Assembly (NCBI RefSeq): GCF_001484605.1
Contig: NZ_CP013747.1
Span: 2,604,001-2,668,000, forward strand
Length of the DNA: 64,000 nt
Reading direction: 5' to 3'
DNA from: Pseudarthrobacter sulfonivorans
Lineage (GTDB): Bacteria; Actinomycetota; Actinomycetes; Actinomycetales; Micrococcaceae
The notes beneath the pieces were generated by a model. It worked only from the letters and a program-made list of their open reading frames with translations, was not told the DNA's origin and did not search any database. Of this stretch, positions 44,056 to 52,410 are shown in pieces. Made by a program: the position numbers and the translations under genes. Every line of letters starts with the position of its first letter. Position 1 is the stretch's first letter.

Positions 44056-45066
44056 CTAGGCGTCCCGCAGCGGGCGCCGGGCCAGCCATGCTGCCACGAT
44101 CGCGCCGGAGATGTTGTGCCAGAGCGAGAAAACGGCGGACGGCAGTGCAGCCAGCGGGGTGAAATGCGCGGTGGCCAGCGTGGCGGCCAAGCCGGAGTTC
44201 TGCATGCCCACTTCGAAGGCGAGCGCTCTCCGTGCTTTATCGTCCAGCTGGCCCAGTTTGCCCGCCAGGTAGCCCAGGCCCAGGCCGAAGCCGTTGTGGA
44301 GGACCACTGCGAGGAACACAATGCCGCCCGCGGCCACGATCTTGGAGGCGCTGCCCGCCACAACAATCGCGACAATGAAGGAAATTACGACGGCGGATGC
44401 CCAGGGGAGCCCCGGTAGCAGCTTGGCGATGAGGTTCTTGAAGAACAGCCGCGCCAGCAGCCCGGCGATGACGGGCAGGAGTACCGTCTTGACGATGTCC
44501 AGGACCATGCTCCCGGCGTCGATTTCCAGGAAGGATCCGGCCAGGAACAGGACCAGCAGTGGCGTAACCACCGGTGCGATCAGGGTGGATACCGAGGCGA
44601 CGGCTACGGACAGGGCCACGTCCCCCTTGGCCAGGAAGGCCATCACGTTCGAGGCTGTGCCGGATGGGGCGCAGCCCACCAGGATCAGGCCTACGGCAAG
44701 CTCCGGCGGAAGCTGGAGTGCCACGGCAATCAGCCACCCCGCACCGGGCATGATCACGTAGTGTGCCACGATGCCCAGCACCACTGCCCACGGGCGCTTC
44801 ACCACGGAGGCAAAATCGGGCGGCGTCAAGGTCAGGCCCATGCAGAACATGATGATGCCCAGCAGGTAGGGGACGCTGGGCCCCAGCGGCTGGAACGCTG
44901 ACGGCACAAGGAAGCCGGCGACGCCTGCCAGGACCACCAGTGCAGGAAAGATCGTGACGGCAAGCCGCGCGATTCTCGCCTCGGCGGCCAGCGCCGGGTT
45001 GGTGGGTACCGGAGCGGAATCAGTGCCGGATTGTGTCGGTGTGGGGGATTTGGTTGCCTCAAGCAT
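44056..45066 (-). CDS. Bile acid:sodium symporter family (BASS) transporter
   Basis: 336 aa, about ten TM helices. GIIMFCMGLTLTPPDFASVVKRPWAVVLGIVAHYVIMP and LILVGCAPSGTASNVMAFLAKGDVALSVAVASVSTLIAPVVTPLL contain the conserved G-C-x-P-G/S-G-x-x-S/A-N sodium-binding crossover motif. A polar, Thr/Pro-rich leader of about 30 residues precedes TM1. Likely a Na+-coupled organic-anion carrier; the physiological substrate is unknown (pantoate and other keto acids in relatives). Confidence 0.91.
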   Translation of the reverse strand: MLEATKSPTPTQSGTDSAPVPTNPALAAEARIARLAVTIFPALVVLAGVAGFLVPSAFQPLGPSVPYLLGIIMFCMGLTLTPPDFASVVKRPWAVVLGIVAHYVIMPGAGWLIAVALQLPPELAVGLILVGCAPSGTASNVMAFLAKGDVALSVAVASVSTLIAPVVTPLLVLFLAGSFLEIDAGSMVLDIVKTVLLPVIAGLLARLFFKNLIAKLLPGLPWASAVVISFIVAIVVAGSASKIVAAGGIVFLAVVLHNGFGLGLGYLAGKLGQLDDKARRALAFEVGMQNSGLAATLATAHFTPLAALPSAVFSLWHNISGAIVAAWLARRPLRDA

Positions 45067-45165
45067 TTATCGATCGTGGCATTGATGTCCGGCAGGTGGC
45101 CACTTCATGACCACGCGCGGGGCAAAAATGTCAGACATCTGCGCGTTGGCGGATTAGTGGACGGC

Positions 45166-45789
45166 CTAGTGGATCAGCGCGAGGAGAATGCCTACGGCCA
45201 CAAAGAGCACGCCGAAGATCCGGCTCAGGATCTTCTGGCCGCCGGCGTTGTGCGTGAACCGCTGGAAGGATTTGGCGGCAAAGGCGAAGAAGAACCACAT
45301 GACCAGGATGTCGATCACCACTACGGTGGCCGTGAGCACCAGGTACTGCGGCAGGAGCGGCTGTTCCGGACGGATGAACTGTGGCATAAATGCGAGGAAG
45401 AAGACGATGGCCTTCGGGTTGAGCAGGTTGACCCAGAGGCCGCGCCGGAACATTGACCAGACGGGCTCGTTCCGGAGAGCGGCGGCCTGTTCCTGGTCCA
45501 CTACCGGTTTGCTCAGGAACTGACGGATGCCCAGGTAGACCAGGTAGGCGGCTCCGGCGTAACGGATCACGTTGAAGGCCACCGGGGAGCTCGCCACCAG
45601 GACGCCCACTCCCAAGGCAACAATCACCACGTGGACAACCAAGGCTGCCTGCTGGCCAAGAATGCCCCAGATGGAGCGGCGGAATCCGGACGTCAGCGAG
45701 TTGCTCATGGTGTTGATGGCACCGGCGCCGGGCGTGAAGCTGATCAGGACGCCGGCGCCCGCGAGGGCGAGCCAAAGGGAGAATTGCAC
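45166..45789 (-). CDS. LysE/RhtB-family exporter
   Basis: 207 aa, six TM helices. LALAGAGVLISFTPGAGAINTMSNSL is the RhtB-type GPG-like N-terminal motif, and FRRGLWVNLLNPKAIVFFLAFMPQFI is the conserved central signature. Family members export homoserine, threonine or other amino acids. Distinct from the ArgO/LysE-type gene at 31 kb. No regulator adjacent. Confidence 0.9.
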   Translation of the reverse strand: MQFSLWLALAGAGVLISFTPGAGAINTMSNSLTSGFRRSIWGILGQQAALVVHVVIVALGVGVLVASSPVAFNVIRYAGAAYLVYLGIRQFLSKPVVDQEQAAALRNEPVWSMFRRGLWVNLLNPKAIVFFLAFMPQFIRPEQPLLPQYLVLTATVVVIDILVMWFFFAFAAKSFQRFTHNAGGQKILSRIFGVLFVAVGILLALIH

Positions 45790-45810
45790 TTGGCAAGTTT
45801 AGTGCCGCCC

Positions 45811-46203
45811 TCACCACAGGGTGGTCACGGGCTCAAATGCCTGGAGTGCCTCATCTGCAGTAACGAGCGTGAGTCCTTCCACCATGGCTTGCGCAGCCAG
45901 GATCCGGTCAAAGGGGTCCTTATGTTCCCAGTCCAGTTGTCCGGCGGCCAAAGCATGCGGCGCGGAGATGGCCAGCTCTGAGGCGTACAGGTGGGCCACC
46001 TGCCGTCCGAAGCTTGCCACTATGGCTGCCCCTGACGGCAGCTTGCCCTGGTGGTGTTTGTACGACAACTCGTATGCGGTCATGGGCGAGACATAGACCG
46101 AGTTCTCCAACGTGGTGATGGCGTTCCTGGCCTTGGTGGACAGTTTCTTGGGTTCGGCGAGGGCCCAGAGGAAGACATGCGTGTCCAGGAGGAGGCGTTT
46201 CAC
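45811..46203 (-). CDS. vapC: PIN-domain toxin (VapC-type)
   Basis: 130 aa. PIN-domain acidic residues are visible: D7 in LLLDTHVFLWAL, E45 in MTAYELS, D96 and D99 in HKDPFDRILAAQA, D117 in LVTADEAL. This is the YacL/type II PIN layout of VapC RNase toxins. It overlaps the antitoxin gene by four bases. Twenty-one bases separate its 3' end from the RhtB gene. Confidence 0.9.
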   Translation of the reverse strand: MKRLLLDTHVFLWALAEPKKLSTKARNAITTLENSVYVSPMTAYELSYKHHQGKLPSGAAIVASFGRQVAHLYASELAISAPHALAAGQLDWEHKDPFDRILAAQAMVEGLTLVTADEALQAFEPVTTLW

Positions 46204-46436
46204 AGTCCGCTACCTGCCACGTCACCCATTTCGTCCTCGGTCCACGGATCGTAGAATTCATCCGGGATCTGGAGCGGCGCGAGGAAGCCCAGCTCGCGTT
46301 TGTGGGGGCGCTCGATTTTCACCAGCCGGGCAACTGGGCGGCCTGCCTTGGCAATGACCACATCCTCGCCGTTTTCAACGAGGTTCAACAGCTCAGACAG
46401 GCGGGTTTTTGCCTCTTGGACGTTGTACTGTCCCAT
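46200..46436 (-). CDS. vapB: Phd/YefM-family (VapB-like) antitoxin
   Basis: 78 aa from the ATG at 46436: MGQYNVQEAKTRLSELLNLV, then ENGEDVVIAKAGRPVARLV, the standard Phd/YefM fold, and a C-terminal tail (LQIPDEFYDPWTEDEMGD) of the type that wraps the PIN toxin. The frame is open to 46511, but the extra 25 codons would run through a perfect operator palindrome, so the short start is preferred. No Shine-Dalgarno sequence precedes it, suggesting a leaderless message. Confidence 0.88.
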   Translation of the reverse strand: MGQYNVQEAKTRLSELLNLVENGEDVVIAKAGRPVARLVKIERPHKRELGFLAPLQIPDEFYDPWTEDEMGDVAGSGL

Positions 46437-46437
46437 G

Positions 46438-46459
46438 TTGACCAAGTCTAGTTGGTCAA
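46438..46459 (-). promoter_or_regulatory. Autoregulatory palindrome directly at the antitoxin start
   Basis: TTGACCAA (46438-46445) and TTGGTCAA (46452-46459) form a perfect 8-bp inverted repeat with 6-base spacer, one base upstream of the antitoxin ATG. On the minus strand the centre includes TAGACT, a -10-like hexamer placed for transcription to start at or near the ATG, with CTTACA 18 bases further upstream as a possible -35. Binding here would block initiation. Confidence 0.6.
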
Positions 46460-46570
46460 CCTCGGCAGTGTAAGGCTCTGCCCAGTATTCGTTCTCTCCG
46501 TAATAGCTCATATTCCGACGCTATTGCCGCCAGTGCTGGGTTGATAGGCACTGTCATGCCTATGTGGAAA

Positions 46571-47392
46571 TCACGCCCGCGCGATGACCTCACCGTTCGG
46601 GATGAGGAACCAGCCGTCGTCGGTGGATCCCCAGCGGTGCCAGCCTGCCGAAATGCGGGCCAGGTCCGCTGGATTTGCGAAGCCGTATTCAAGGGCCTGC
46701 TCCGCGAAGGCCGAATGCAGCACGCGTTCGCCCCAGACCCGGGCCTGCCATCTCCGCTGTTGCCCGGTGGCATACAGCCAGTTGCTGCTGGTGGGTGCCA
46801 CGTTGCTGAAGCCTGCGGACTGGGCCCAGGACACGAGTCGGCGGCCGGCGTCGGGCTCGGCCCCATTGCGTCGTGCGATCCGCTGGTACAGGTCCATCCA
46901 TTCGTCCAGCTCAGGGATGGCGGGGTACCAGCTCATGCCGTGGAAGTCGGCGTCGCGCACTGCCACAATGCCGCCTGGCTTCGCCACCCGGCGCATCTCG
47001 CGCAACGCCTCCACCGGGTCCGTCAGGTGCTGGAGCACTTGGTGGGCATGGACGACGTCGAACGTTTCGTCCTCGAAGTCGAGGTCATAGATGTTGCCGG
47101 CCAGGAACTCCGCATTGGCCACACCGCGCTCGACGGCAAGCGCCGTGGCCTGGGCGATGATGTCCGGCGACCGGTCCAGGCCAGTGACCTTTCCGGGCGA
47201 CACCAGCCCGGCGAAATCGCAGGTGATGCTCCCCGGGCCGCAGCCGACGTCGAGCACTGAAACCCCGGGCGTGAGGTGCGGAATGACAAAAGCCGCGGAG
47301 TTCTCCGCGGTCCTGGAGGCGTGGGCGCGGACCACCGACTCGTGGTGGCCGTGCGTGTACACATCGTCGTCGTCAGGCTGCTGCGTACTCAT
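46571..47392 (-). CDS. Class I SAM-dependent methyltransferase
   Basis: 273 aa. Motif I VSVLDVGCGPGSITCDFA, post-I VTGLDRSPDIIAQA, motif II FDVVHAHQVLQHL and motif III LREMRRVAKPGGIVAV give a complete UbiE/Methyltransf_11 Rossmann core, with an alpha-helical C-terminal extension. Acceptor substrate unknown. Not obviously part of an operon. Confidence 0.9.
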   Translation of the reverse strand: MSTQQPDDDDVYTHGHHESVVRAHASRTAENSAAFVIPHLTPGVSVLDVGCGPGSITCDFAGLVSPGKVTGLDRSPDIIAQATALAVERGVANAEFLAGNIYDLDFEDETFDVVHAHQVLQHLTDPVEALREMRRVAKPGGIVAVRDADFHGMSWYPAIPELDEWMDLYQRIARRNGAEPDAGRRLVSWAQSAGFSNVAPTSSNWLYATGQQRRWQARVWGERVLHSAFAEQALEYGFANPADLARISAGWHRWGSTDDGWFLIPNGEVIARA

Positions 47393-47447
47393 AATGAAAC
47401 GCTACCTCTCCGCAGTGAAAAACAGGCGGATCGTTCCGCGCGGCTAC

Positions 47448-47963
47448 TTACTTGGGCGGGGTAGGGGAGGCGGGGCCGCCGTCGGACGCTTCCTGCCGGG
47501 CCGCGACGGTGGCATCCACCATGGCGGTCATAAACCGGCTGACGAGCTCCAGCTCTTCGGGGGAGAAGTCTGCCATGGCGTTGCCCATGTGGCGCGAAAG
47601 CGGCATGAACATGGCACTGCCGTCCCGGAACGCCTTGGGTGTCATGCGGAGCTGGACCTGCCGCCGGTCCGGACCGAGACGCTCCCTGACTACGTGCCCG
47701 GAACTGTCCAGCCGGTCGATGAGGGCGGTGGTGGCGGGCGAGCTGAGGTTGAGTTCCTTGCGCAGGATGCCCGGCGTGACCACTAGGCCCTTGGCAGTGT
47801 GCCGCATGATCACCGCCAGCGCGTTGAGGTCCGTGCGGTGCATGTCGTTGCGGCCGCCGGCGGTGTCCACGTAGCGGTTGGCCTCCAGCGTGAAGTCCTG
47901 GAGCAGGCGGACCAGGGCGAAGGGTGCGGAGTCCGGTGGGCGCTGGAACGCTTCGTCTGTCAT
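47448..47963 (-). CDS. MarR-family transcriptional regulator
   Basis: 171 aa from the ATG at 47963, with GGAGG upstream; the frame is open further but non-coding in appearance. The winged HTH is DLNALAVIMRHTAKGLVVTPGILRKELNLSSPATTALIDRLDSSGHVVRERLGPDRRQVQLRMTPKA. Divergent from an MmpL-type pump gene, with a palindrome between; likely its ligand-responsive repressor. Confidence 0.9.
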   Translation of the reverse strand: MTDEAFQRPPDSAPFALVRLLQDFTLEANRYVDTAGGRNDMHRTDLNALAVIMRHTAKGLVVTPGILRKELNLSSPATTALIDRLDSSGHVVRERLGPDRRQVQLRMTPKAFRDGSAMFMPLSRHMGNAMADFSPEELELVSRFMTAMVDATVAARQEASDGGPASPTPPK

Positions 47964-48080
47964 GGTCGTCCCGCCTCCGTTCGCTTGCTGGTGCCCGAGA
48001 TCTGGTCTGGTGCCCTGACGGATATTACTGCAGCGACGCCCGATGAGTAGTTTCAAACAGGAAACCCAACCCAGGGCATT

Positions 48081-48099
48081 TATCTCCATTGTGGAGATA
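48081..48099. promoter_or_regulatory. MarR-type operator palindrome
   Basis: TATCTCCA-TTG-TGGAGATA is a perfect 8-bp inverted repeat with a 3-base centre, 52 bases before the pump gene. It overlaps a -10-like TACTCT at 48098-48103, so a bound MarR dimer would occlude the pump promoter. Confidence 0.65.
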
Positions 48100-48150
48100 C
48101 TCTAGGATGGAATCAAGTGTACCGCGGCCACCCCGAGCGAAGCAGGAATC

Positions 48151-50379
48151 ATGAAATCCCGTCCCCTACACAGCGCGAGGGTTCCGTTCTGGCTGCGCTG
48201 GCTCCTTCCCGTTCTGCTGGTTCTCACGTGGCTGGCCATTGCCGGGGTGGGTGGACCCACGTTCGGCCGGCTCGACGAGGTCTCCTCGAACGACCAGGCC
48301 TCGTTCCTGCCGGCGAGCGCCGAGGCCACCGCGGCCCAGGACTGGCAGGCAAAGTTCCGCGATTCAGACGAAGTGCCGGCGGTCATCGTCATCGAAAACG
48401 ACGCCGCCATCAGCCCTGCGGAGCTTGGCGAACTGGCATCCCTGAAGGCTGGGCTGGAGGGCCTGGAGCTGGGCAGCGCGGTGATCGGCCCCATCCCGTC
48501 CGAGGACGGAAAAGCGGTCCAGTTCATTGCCCCGATCGGGTCCTCCGACCAGCTGAAGGAATCCGTCCAGGAGTTGCGGGACTTCCTGGCGGATTCCGCC
48601 CCCGCAGGCATGCAGACCTTCGTCACCGGACCCGCGGGCCTGACCGCAGATCTGGTTAGCGCCTTCGCCGGCATTGACGGCATCCTGCTGCTGGTGGCAC
48701 TCGGCGCGGTCTTCCTGATCCTATTGATCGTCTACCGTTCGCTCCTGCTGCCCATCGCCGTGCTCCTCACCTCGGTTTTTGCGCTCTGTGCCGCGATCCT
48801 GCTGGTGTTCGGCATGGCAAAGCTCGGCTGGATCCAGCTGAGCGGCCAAAGCCAGGGCATCCTGTCCATCTTGGTGATCGGCGCGGCCACGGACTATGCC
48901 CTGCTGTACGTGGCGCGGTTCCGCGAGGCCCTGACCCACACGCGCAACCGGACCGAAGCCGTGCTCACAGCGTGGAAAGCTTCGTTCGAACCCATCCTGG
49001 CCTCCGGTGCCACCGTCATCATTGCCCTACTCTGCCTCCTGTTCTCCGACCTGAACTCCAACAAGGCGCTTGGTCCAGTGGCGGCCGCTGGCATCCTCTG
49101 CTCGCTGTTCGCCGCGCTGACGCTGTTGCCTGCGCTGATGGCGCTTTTGGGCCGGGCTGCGTTCTGGCCGTTCCGCCCCAAGCTGGTTCCGGCAGGCGAG
49201 CGTGAGTCCGAGGTGGTCACCGGCCTGGAAGGGCAGAAAGGCGTCTGGCGGGCCACGGGTTCGCTGGTCTCCCGCCGCCCGCGAACGGTCTGGGTCGTAT
49301 CGGTCCTCCTTTTGCTGGTCGCTTCGGCCGGGGTGCTGCAGCTAAAGGCCAACGGCGTGCCGCAGACCGACGTCATCCTCACCGCGTCCAATGCGGTGGA
49401 CGGCCAGAACGCGCTGGCCCGGCATTTCGACGCCGGCAGCGGCAGCCCCGCCGTCGTCATCGCGGACGAAAGCAAAGCCGATGAAGTGCTGGCAAAGGTC
49501 AAAGCGGCCGACGGCGTGGGGGACGCCTACCTCCTGGCTGAAGGCGGTGTGCCGATCGTTTCCCGCGAACCAGCAGCCCCCGGGACTCCCAGCGCGCCGG
49601 ACGTCCACGACGGCAAGGTGCTGATCAACGCCACGCTCAACTACGCCGCGGATTCCATCGACGCGGAGGATATGGTCAAGGCGCTGCGCGACGAGGTAAA
49701 AACGGTCGACGCCGGCGCGCTGGTTGGCGGCGTGACCGCTACTGCGCTGGACACCAACACCACCGCCCAGCGCGACCTGGTGATCATCATCCCCATCGTG
49801 CTGGCGGTCATCCTGCTCATCCTGATGCTGCTGCTGCGATCAGTCTTGGCGCCGGTCCTGTTGGTGCTTTCGGTGGTGCTGTCCTACGGGGCGGCCATGG
49901 GCGTCTCGGCGCTGGTCTTCAACAACATCCTCGGCTTCCCGGGTGCCGACGCCACCGTCCCGTTGTTCGGGTTTGTGTTCCTGGTGGCCCTGGGCGTGGA
50001 CTACAACATCTTCCTGATGAGCCGTGTGCGGGAAGAGTCGCTGAAACACGGGACCCGGCCGGGCATCCTGCGCGGACTCGGAGTGACCGGCGGAGTGATC
50101 ACTTCGGCCGGCGTGGTGCTGGCTGCCACGTTCGCCGCCCTGGGCGTCATCCCCATCATGTTCCTGGTGAAGCTGGCCTTCATTGTGGCGTTCGGCGTCC
50201 TGCTGGACACCGTGCTGGTCCGCTCGCTGCTAGTCCCCGCGCTGGCGCACGACATCGGCCCGCGCATCTGGTGGCCCGGCAAGCTCGGCAGGCCGGAGCT
50301 GGATGTTGCGGTGCGGCGGGATGCTGGCGCGCTGGATGGCGCCGATCTGGAATCCGCAGAGGACGCTGGTCGCCGGTAG
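48151..50379 (+). CDS. MmpL/RND-superfamily transporter
   Basis: 742 aa. An N-terminal TM helix (LRWLLPVLLVLTWLAIAGVG), a periplasmic-side domain, a helix bundle with VIGAATDYALLYVARFREAL, a second extracellular domain (about 400-540) and a second bundle with FVFLVALGVDYNIFLMSRVREE show the duplicated MMPL arrangement with the two D-Y proton-relay motifs. Such proteins export lipids or small hydrophobic drugs. AGGA precedes the ATG. Under probable control of the divergent MarR gene. Confidence 0.93.
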   Translation: MKSRPLHSARVPFWLRWLLPVLLVLTWLAIAGVGGPTFGRLDEVSSNDQASFLPASAEATAAQDWQAKFRDSDEVPAVIVIENDAAISPAELGELASLKAGLEGLELGSAVIGPIPSEDGKAVQFIAPIGSSDQLKESVQELRDFLADSAPAGMQTFVTGPAGLTADLVSAFAGIDGILLLVALGAVFLILLIVYRSLLLPIAVLLTSVFALCAAILLVFGMAKLGWIQLSGQSQGILSILVIGAATDYALLYVARFREALTHTRNRTEAVLTAWKASFEPILASGATVIIALLCLLFSDLNSNKALGPVAAAGILCSLFAALTLLPALMALLGRAAFWPFRPKLVPAGERESEVVTGLEGQKGVWRATGSLVSRRPRTVWVVSVLLLLVASAGVLQLKANGVPQTDVILTASNAVDGQNALARHFDAGSGSPAVVIADESKADEVLAKVKAADGVGDAYLLAEGGVPIVSREPAAPGTPSAPDVHDGKVLINATLNYAADSIDAEDMVKALRDEVKTVDAGALVGGVTATALDTNTTAQRDLVIIIPIVLAVILLILMLLLRSVLAPVLLVLSVVLSYGAAMGVSALVFNNILGFPGADATVPLFGFVFLVALGVDYNIFLMSRVREESLKHGTRPGILRGLGVTGGVITSAGVVLAATFAALGVIPIMFLVKLAFIVAFGVLLDTVLVRSLLVPALAHDIGPRIWWPGKLGRPELDVAVRRDAGALDGADLESAEDAGRR

Positions 50380-50391
50380 GACTGTTGCCCC

Positions 50392-50443
50392 GTCACGCAA
50401 GGCACGCTTTTGGCTGCCGGGCCAAAAGCGTGCTCAGCGTGAC
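50392..50443. terminator. Bidirectional hairpin terminator between pump and SDR genes
   Basis: GTCACGC...GCACGCTTTTGGC (50392-50414) faces its near-perfect complement 50421-50443, giving 20 paired bases interrupted by a 3-base mismatch, with a 6-base loop. The TTTTGG/CCAAAA inner stem puts short T runs on both strands. Located between two convergent genes. Confidence 0.7.
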
Positions 50444-50509
50444 ACTGACTCTGCCTGCCGTGCGTGACACGGACCGCCGCGTACGGCGAACCGCCCGACG
50501 CCGGCTGCG

Positions 50510-51439
50510 TCACCCCTGCGCGCGCCACCAGGCCGCCGTGGCTGCGGCCGCCTCCGGCAGGGGTGTCGGGCGGAGGCCAAACCCGGCTTCACTGGCGGCT
50601 GAGTCCATCACAAATGGCTGCTCGAACTGATACAGCAGTTCCGCCACTTCCCGCATGTCCTTGGAGAACACGCCCATGGCCCGCAGCGCCCAGCCCGGTA
50701 TGGCCCCCACCTTTGGCGCGGCCACCCCTGCGGCCTGGGTGAACGCGGTGGCCAGCTGCCGCTGTGTGACTGCCGGACCCGTGGGCGCGTGCCACACCTT
50801 GTTCCACAGCGACGGCGTCCCCGCGGCATGGATCATCGCCGCCACCAGATCGGGAACATAAGTGAATGAATGGGGCTGATCGGTGCTCCCGATGACCCAG
50901 AGTTTCTTGCCGGCCAGCACCGTGGGGACCATGCGCTCGCCGGCATGTGAGGTTCGCACCCGAGGGCCAAAGAAATCGCCGGCCACCACACTGACGGTGT
51001 TGGTCTCGGAGGCCGCCCGCGCCTTGAGCAGCGCGGTCCGGACGCCGCGTTTCCCGCCGGTGGCAGTCCGCGGACCCGCTTCGGTCATGGTGCGCCCGGG
51101 CTCGCTGTACGAGTAAAGGCTTTCGGGGAAGACGACGACGGCGCCCGCCTCGCCCGCTGCGGCCAGCACCGTTTGCTCGGCCCGGGGCAGTTCTGCTTGC
51201 CACGCGTCCACAGCGTAGGAGGAGCCGTGGATGCAGTGGAAGACTGCGGTGGCGCCCGCGAAGGCCTCCCGCAGTTGGGCGGCATTCTGGACGTCGGCCT
51301 TGACCCGCCCCACCAGCGGATGCTCGGGGCCGCTGCCGGAACGGGTGAGGATCCTGACGGTTTTCCCCTGGTTGGCGAGCTGTTCTGCGACCGTCCAGCC
51401 CACAGGCCCCGCGCCCGTTACTACGTATACATCGCTCAT
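50510..51439 (-). CDS. NAD(P)-dependent epimerase/SDR-family protein
   Basis: 309 aa from the ATG at 51439 (GGGGAAG upstream). YVVTGAGPVGWTVAEQLANQGKTVRIL is the Rossmann GxxGxxG. FPESLYSYSEPG stands where the extended-SDR Ser/Tyr region lies, and the TGGKRGVRTALLKARAA stretch follows; the classical YxxxK is not clear, so this may be an atypical (NmrA/isomerase-like) member. Divergent from a TetR gene with duplicated operators between, so it is probably that regulator's target. Confidence 0.86.
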   Translation of the reverse strand: MSDVYVVTGAGPVGWTVAEQLANQGKTVRILTRSGSGPEHPLVGRVKADVQNAAQLREAFAGATAVFHCIHGSSYAVDAWQAELPRAEQTVLAAAGEAGAVVVFPESLYSYSEPGRTMTEAGPRTATGGKRGVRTALLKARAASETNTVSVVAGDFFGPRVRTSHAGERMVPTVLAGKKLWVIGSTDQPHSFTYVPDLVAAMIHAAGTPSLWNKVWHAPTGPAVTQRQLATAFTQAAGVAAPKVGAIPGWALRAMGVFSKDMREVAELLYQFEQPFVMDSAASEAGFGLRPTPLPEAAAATAAWWRAQG

Positions 51440-51462
51440 GGCTTCCCCTTTAGGATTCGTTA

Positions 51463-51478
51463 TTGAGAGCACCGCTCT
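51463..51478. promoter_or_regulatory. TetR operator copy 1
   Basis: TTGAGAGCACCGCTCT. The core GAGAGC-ACC-GCTCTC is itself a palindrome. The identical 16-mer recurs in inverted orientation at 51513-51528. This copy lies 24 bases from the SDR start codon. Confidence 0.7.
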
Positions 51479-51512
51479 CCCAGTAGCGTGCACCTCCAGC
51501 CGGCAGCTGTCA

Positions 51513-51528
51513 AGAGCGGTGCTCTCAA
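51513..51528. promoter_or_regulatory. TetR operator copy 2
   Basis: AGAGCGGTGCTCTCAA is the exact reverse complement of 51463-51478. It lies next to a consensus -35 TTGACA at 51532-51537 that reads toward the tetR gene (weak -10 GATGCT at 51554), so this copy should mediate autoregulation. Confidence 0.7.
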
Positions 51529-51565
51529 TTGTTGACACTGCTCTGCTTTATGCGATGCTGGACCA

Positions 51566-52297
51566 ATGAATGACCCTGCCGCGGACGCGGAAACCACCCT
51601 TCGGACACCGCGGGAGCGCGCCCGCGCCCAGACCATTGCTGACATCGTCAGGCTGGGCAGGGAGCACCTGGCAACGCAGGGCGCGGCCGCCTTGTCCCTC
51701 CGCGCCGTGGCAAGGGATCTTGGCGTGGTCTCCTCCGCCGTCTACCGCTACGTGGCCAACCGCGACGAGCTTCTCACGCTGCTTCTGGTGGACGCATACA
51801 GCGAGCTCGGCGACGCCGTGGATGCCGCGGTGAACGCGTTGCCGGAGCGCGACTTCGATGGCCGGTTCAAGGCGCTCGGCCGGGCTGTCAGGACATGGGC
51901 ACTACGGGAGCCGGCGCGCTACGGGCTCCTTTTTGGCAGTCCGGTGCCGGGCTACCAGGCCCCCGCTGGCCAGACCACAACCCCGGGAACGCGCGTGATC
52001 TACCGCCTGATCGGCATTCTCGACGGCGCCTACCGGGCAGGTGCGCTGACCGCGACGGCGCGCACCGCCGTCGTACCTTCGGCCCTGTCCGCCGACCTGG
52101 AGGCGATCCGCCGCGAACTCGGGCTGGCCATGCCGGACGAACTCCAGGCGAACGGCGCCCTCGTGTGGACGTCGCTCTTCGGGGCCGTGAGTTTCGAGGT
52201 TTTTGGCCAATACGGCGCGGACACGTTCAGTGCCCGGGACGAACTCTTTGACCACCACCTCGCCGTGCTCGCGGGGATGGCGGGGCTCGGCGCCTGA
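51566..52297 (+). CDS. TetR-family transcriptional regulator
   Basis: 243 aa. HTH: RAQTIADIVRLGREHLATQGAAALSLRAVARDLGVVSSAVYRYVANRDELLTLLLVDAY. The C-terminal ligand domain (TWALREPARYGLLFGSPVPGYQAP) matches the TetR_C_25/WHG group. Divergent from the SDR gene. The ligand is unknown. Confidence 0.92.
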   Translation: MNDPAADAETTLRTPRERARAQTIADIVRLGREHLATQGAAALSLRAVARDLGVVSSAVYRYVANRDELLTLLLVDAYSELGDAVDAAVNALPERDFDGRFKALGRAVRTWALREPARYGLLFGSPVPGYQAPAGQTTTPGTRVIYRLIGILDGAYRAGALTATARTAVVPSALSADLEAIRRELGLAMPDELQANGALVWTSLFGAVSFEVFGQYGADTFSARDELFDHHLAVLAGMAGLGA

Positions 52298-52410
52298 CAG
52301 GTATCGCAGTACGCCCTGGCGTCTGCGGCCACCCCTGTTTCACGCCGCCTGGGCTGAGTAGACTCCAAATGCGCCCGGATGGACGCGGAACTCAAAGGAG
52401 AGATCACGTC

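Noticed and set aside
52369..52410. Upstream in-frame start for the acidic repeat protein
   Set aside because: It would translate through the AAAGGAGAG ribosome site that correctly precedes the ATG at 52411.
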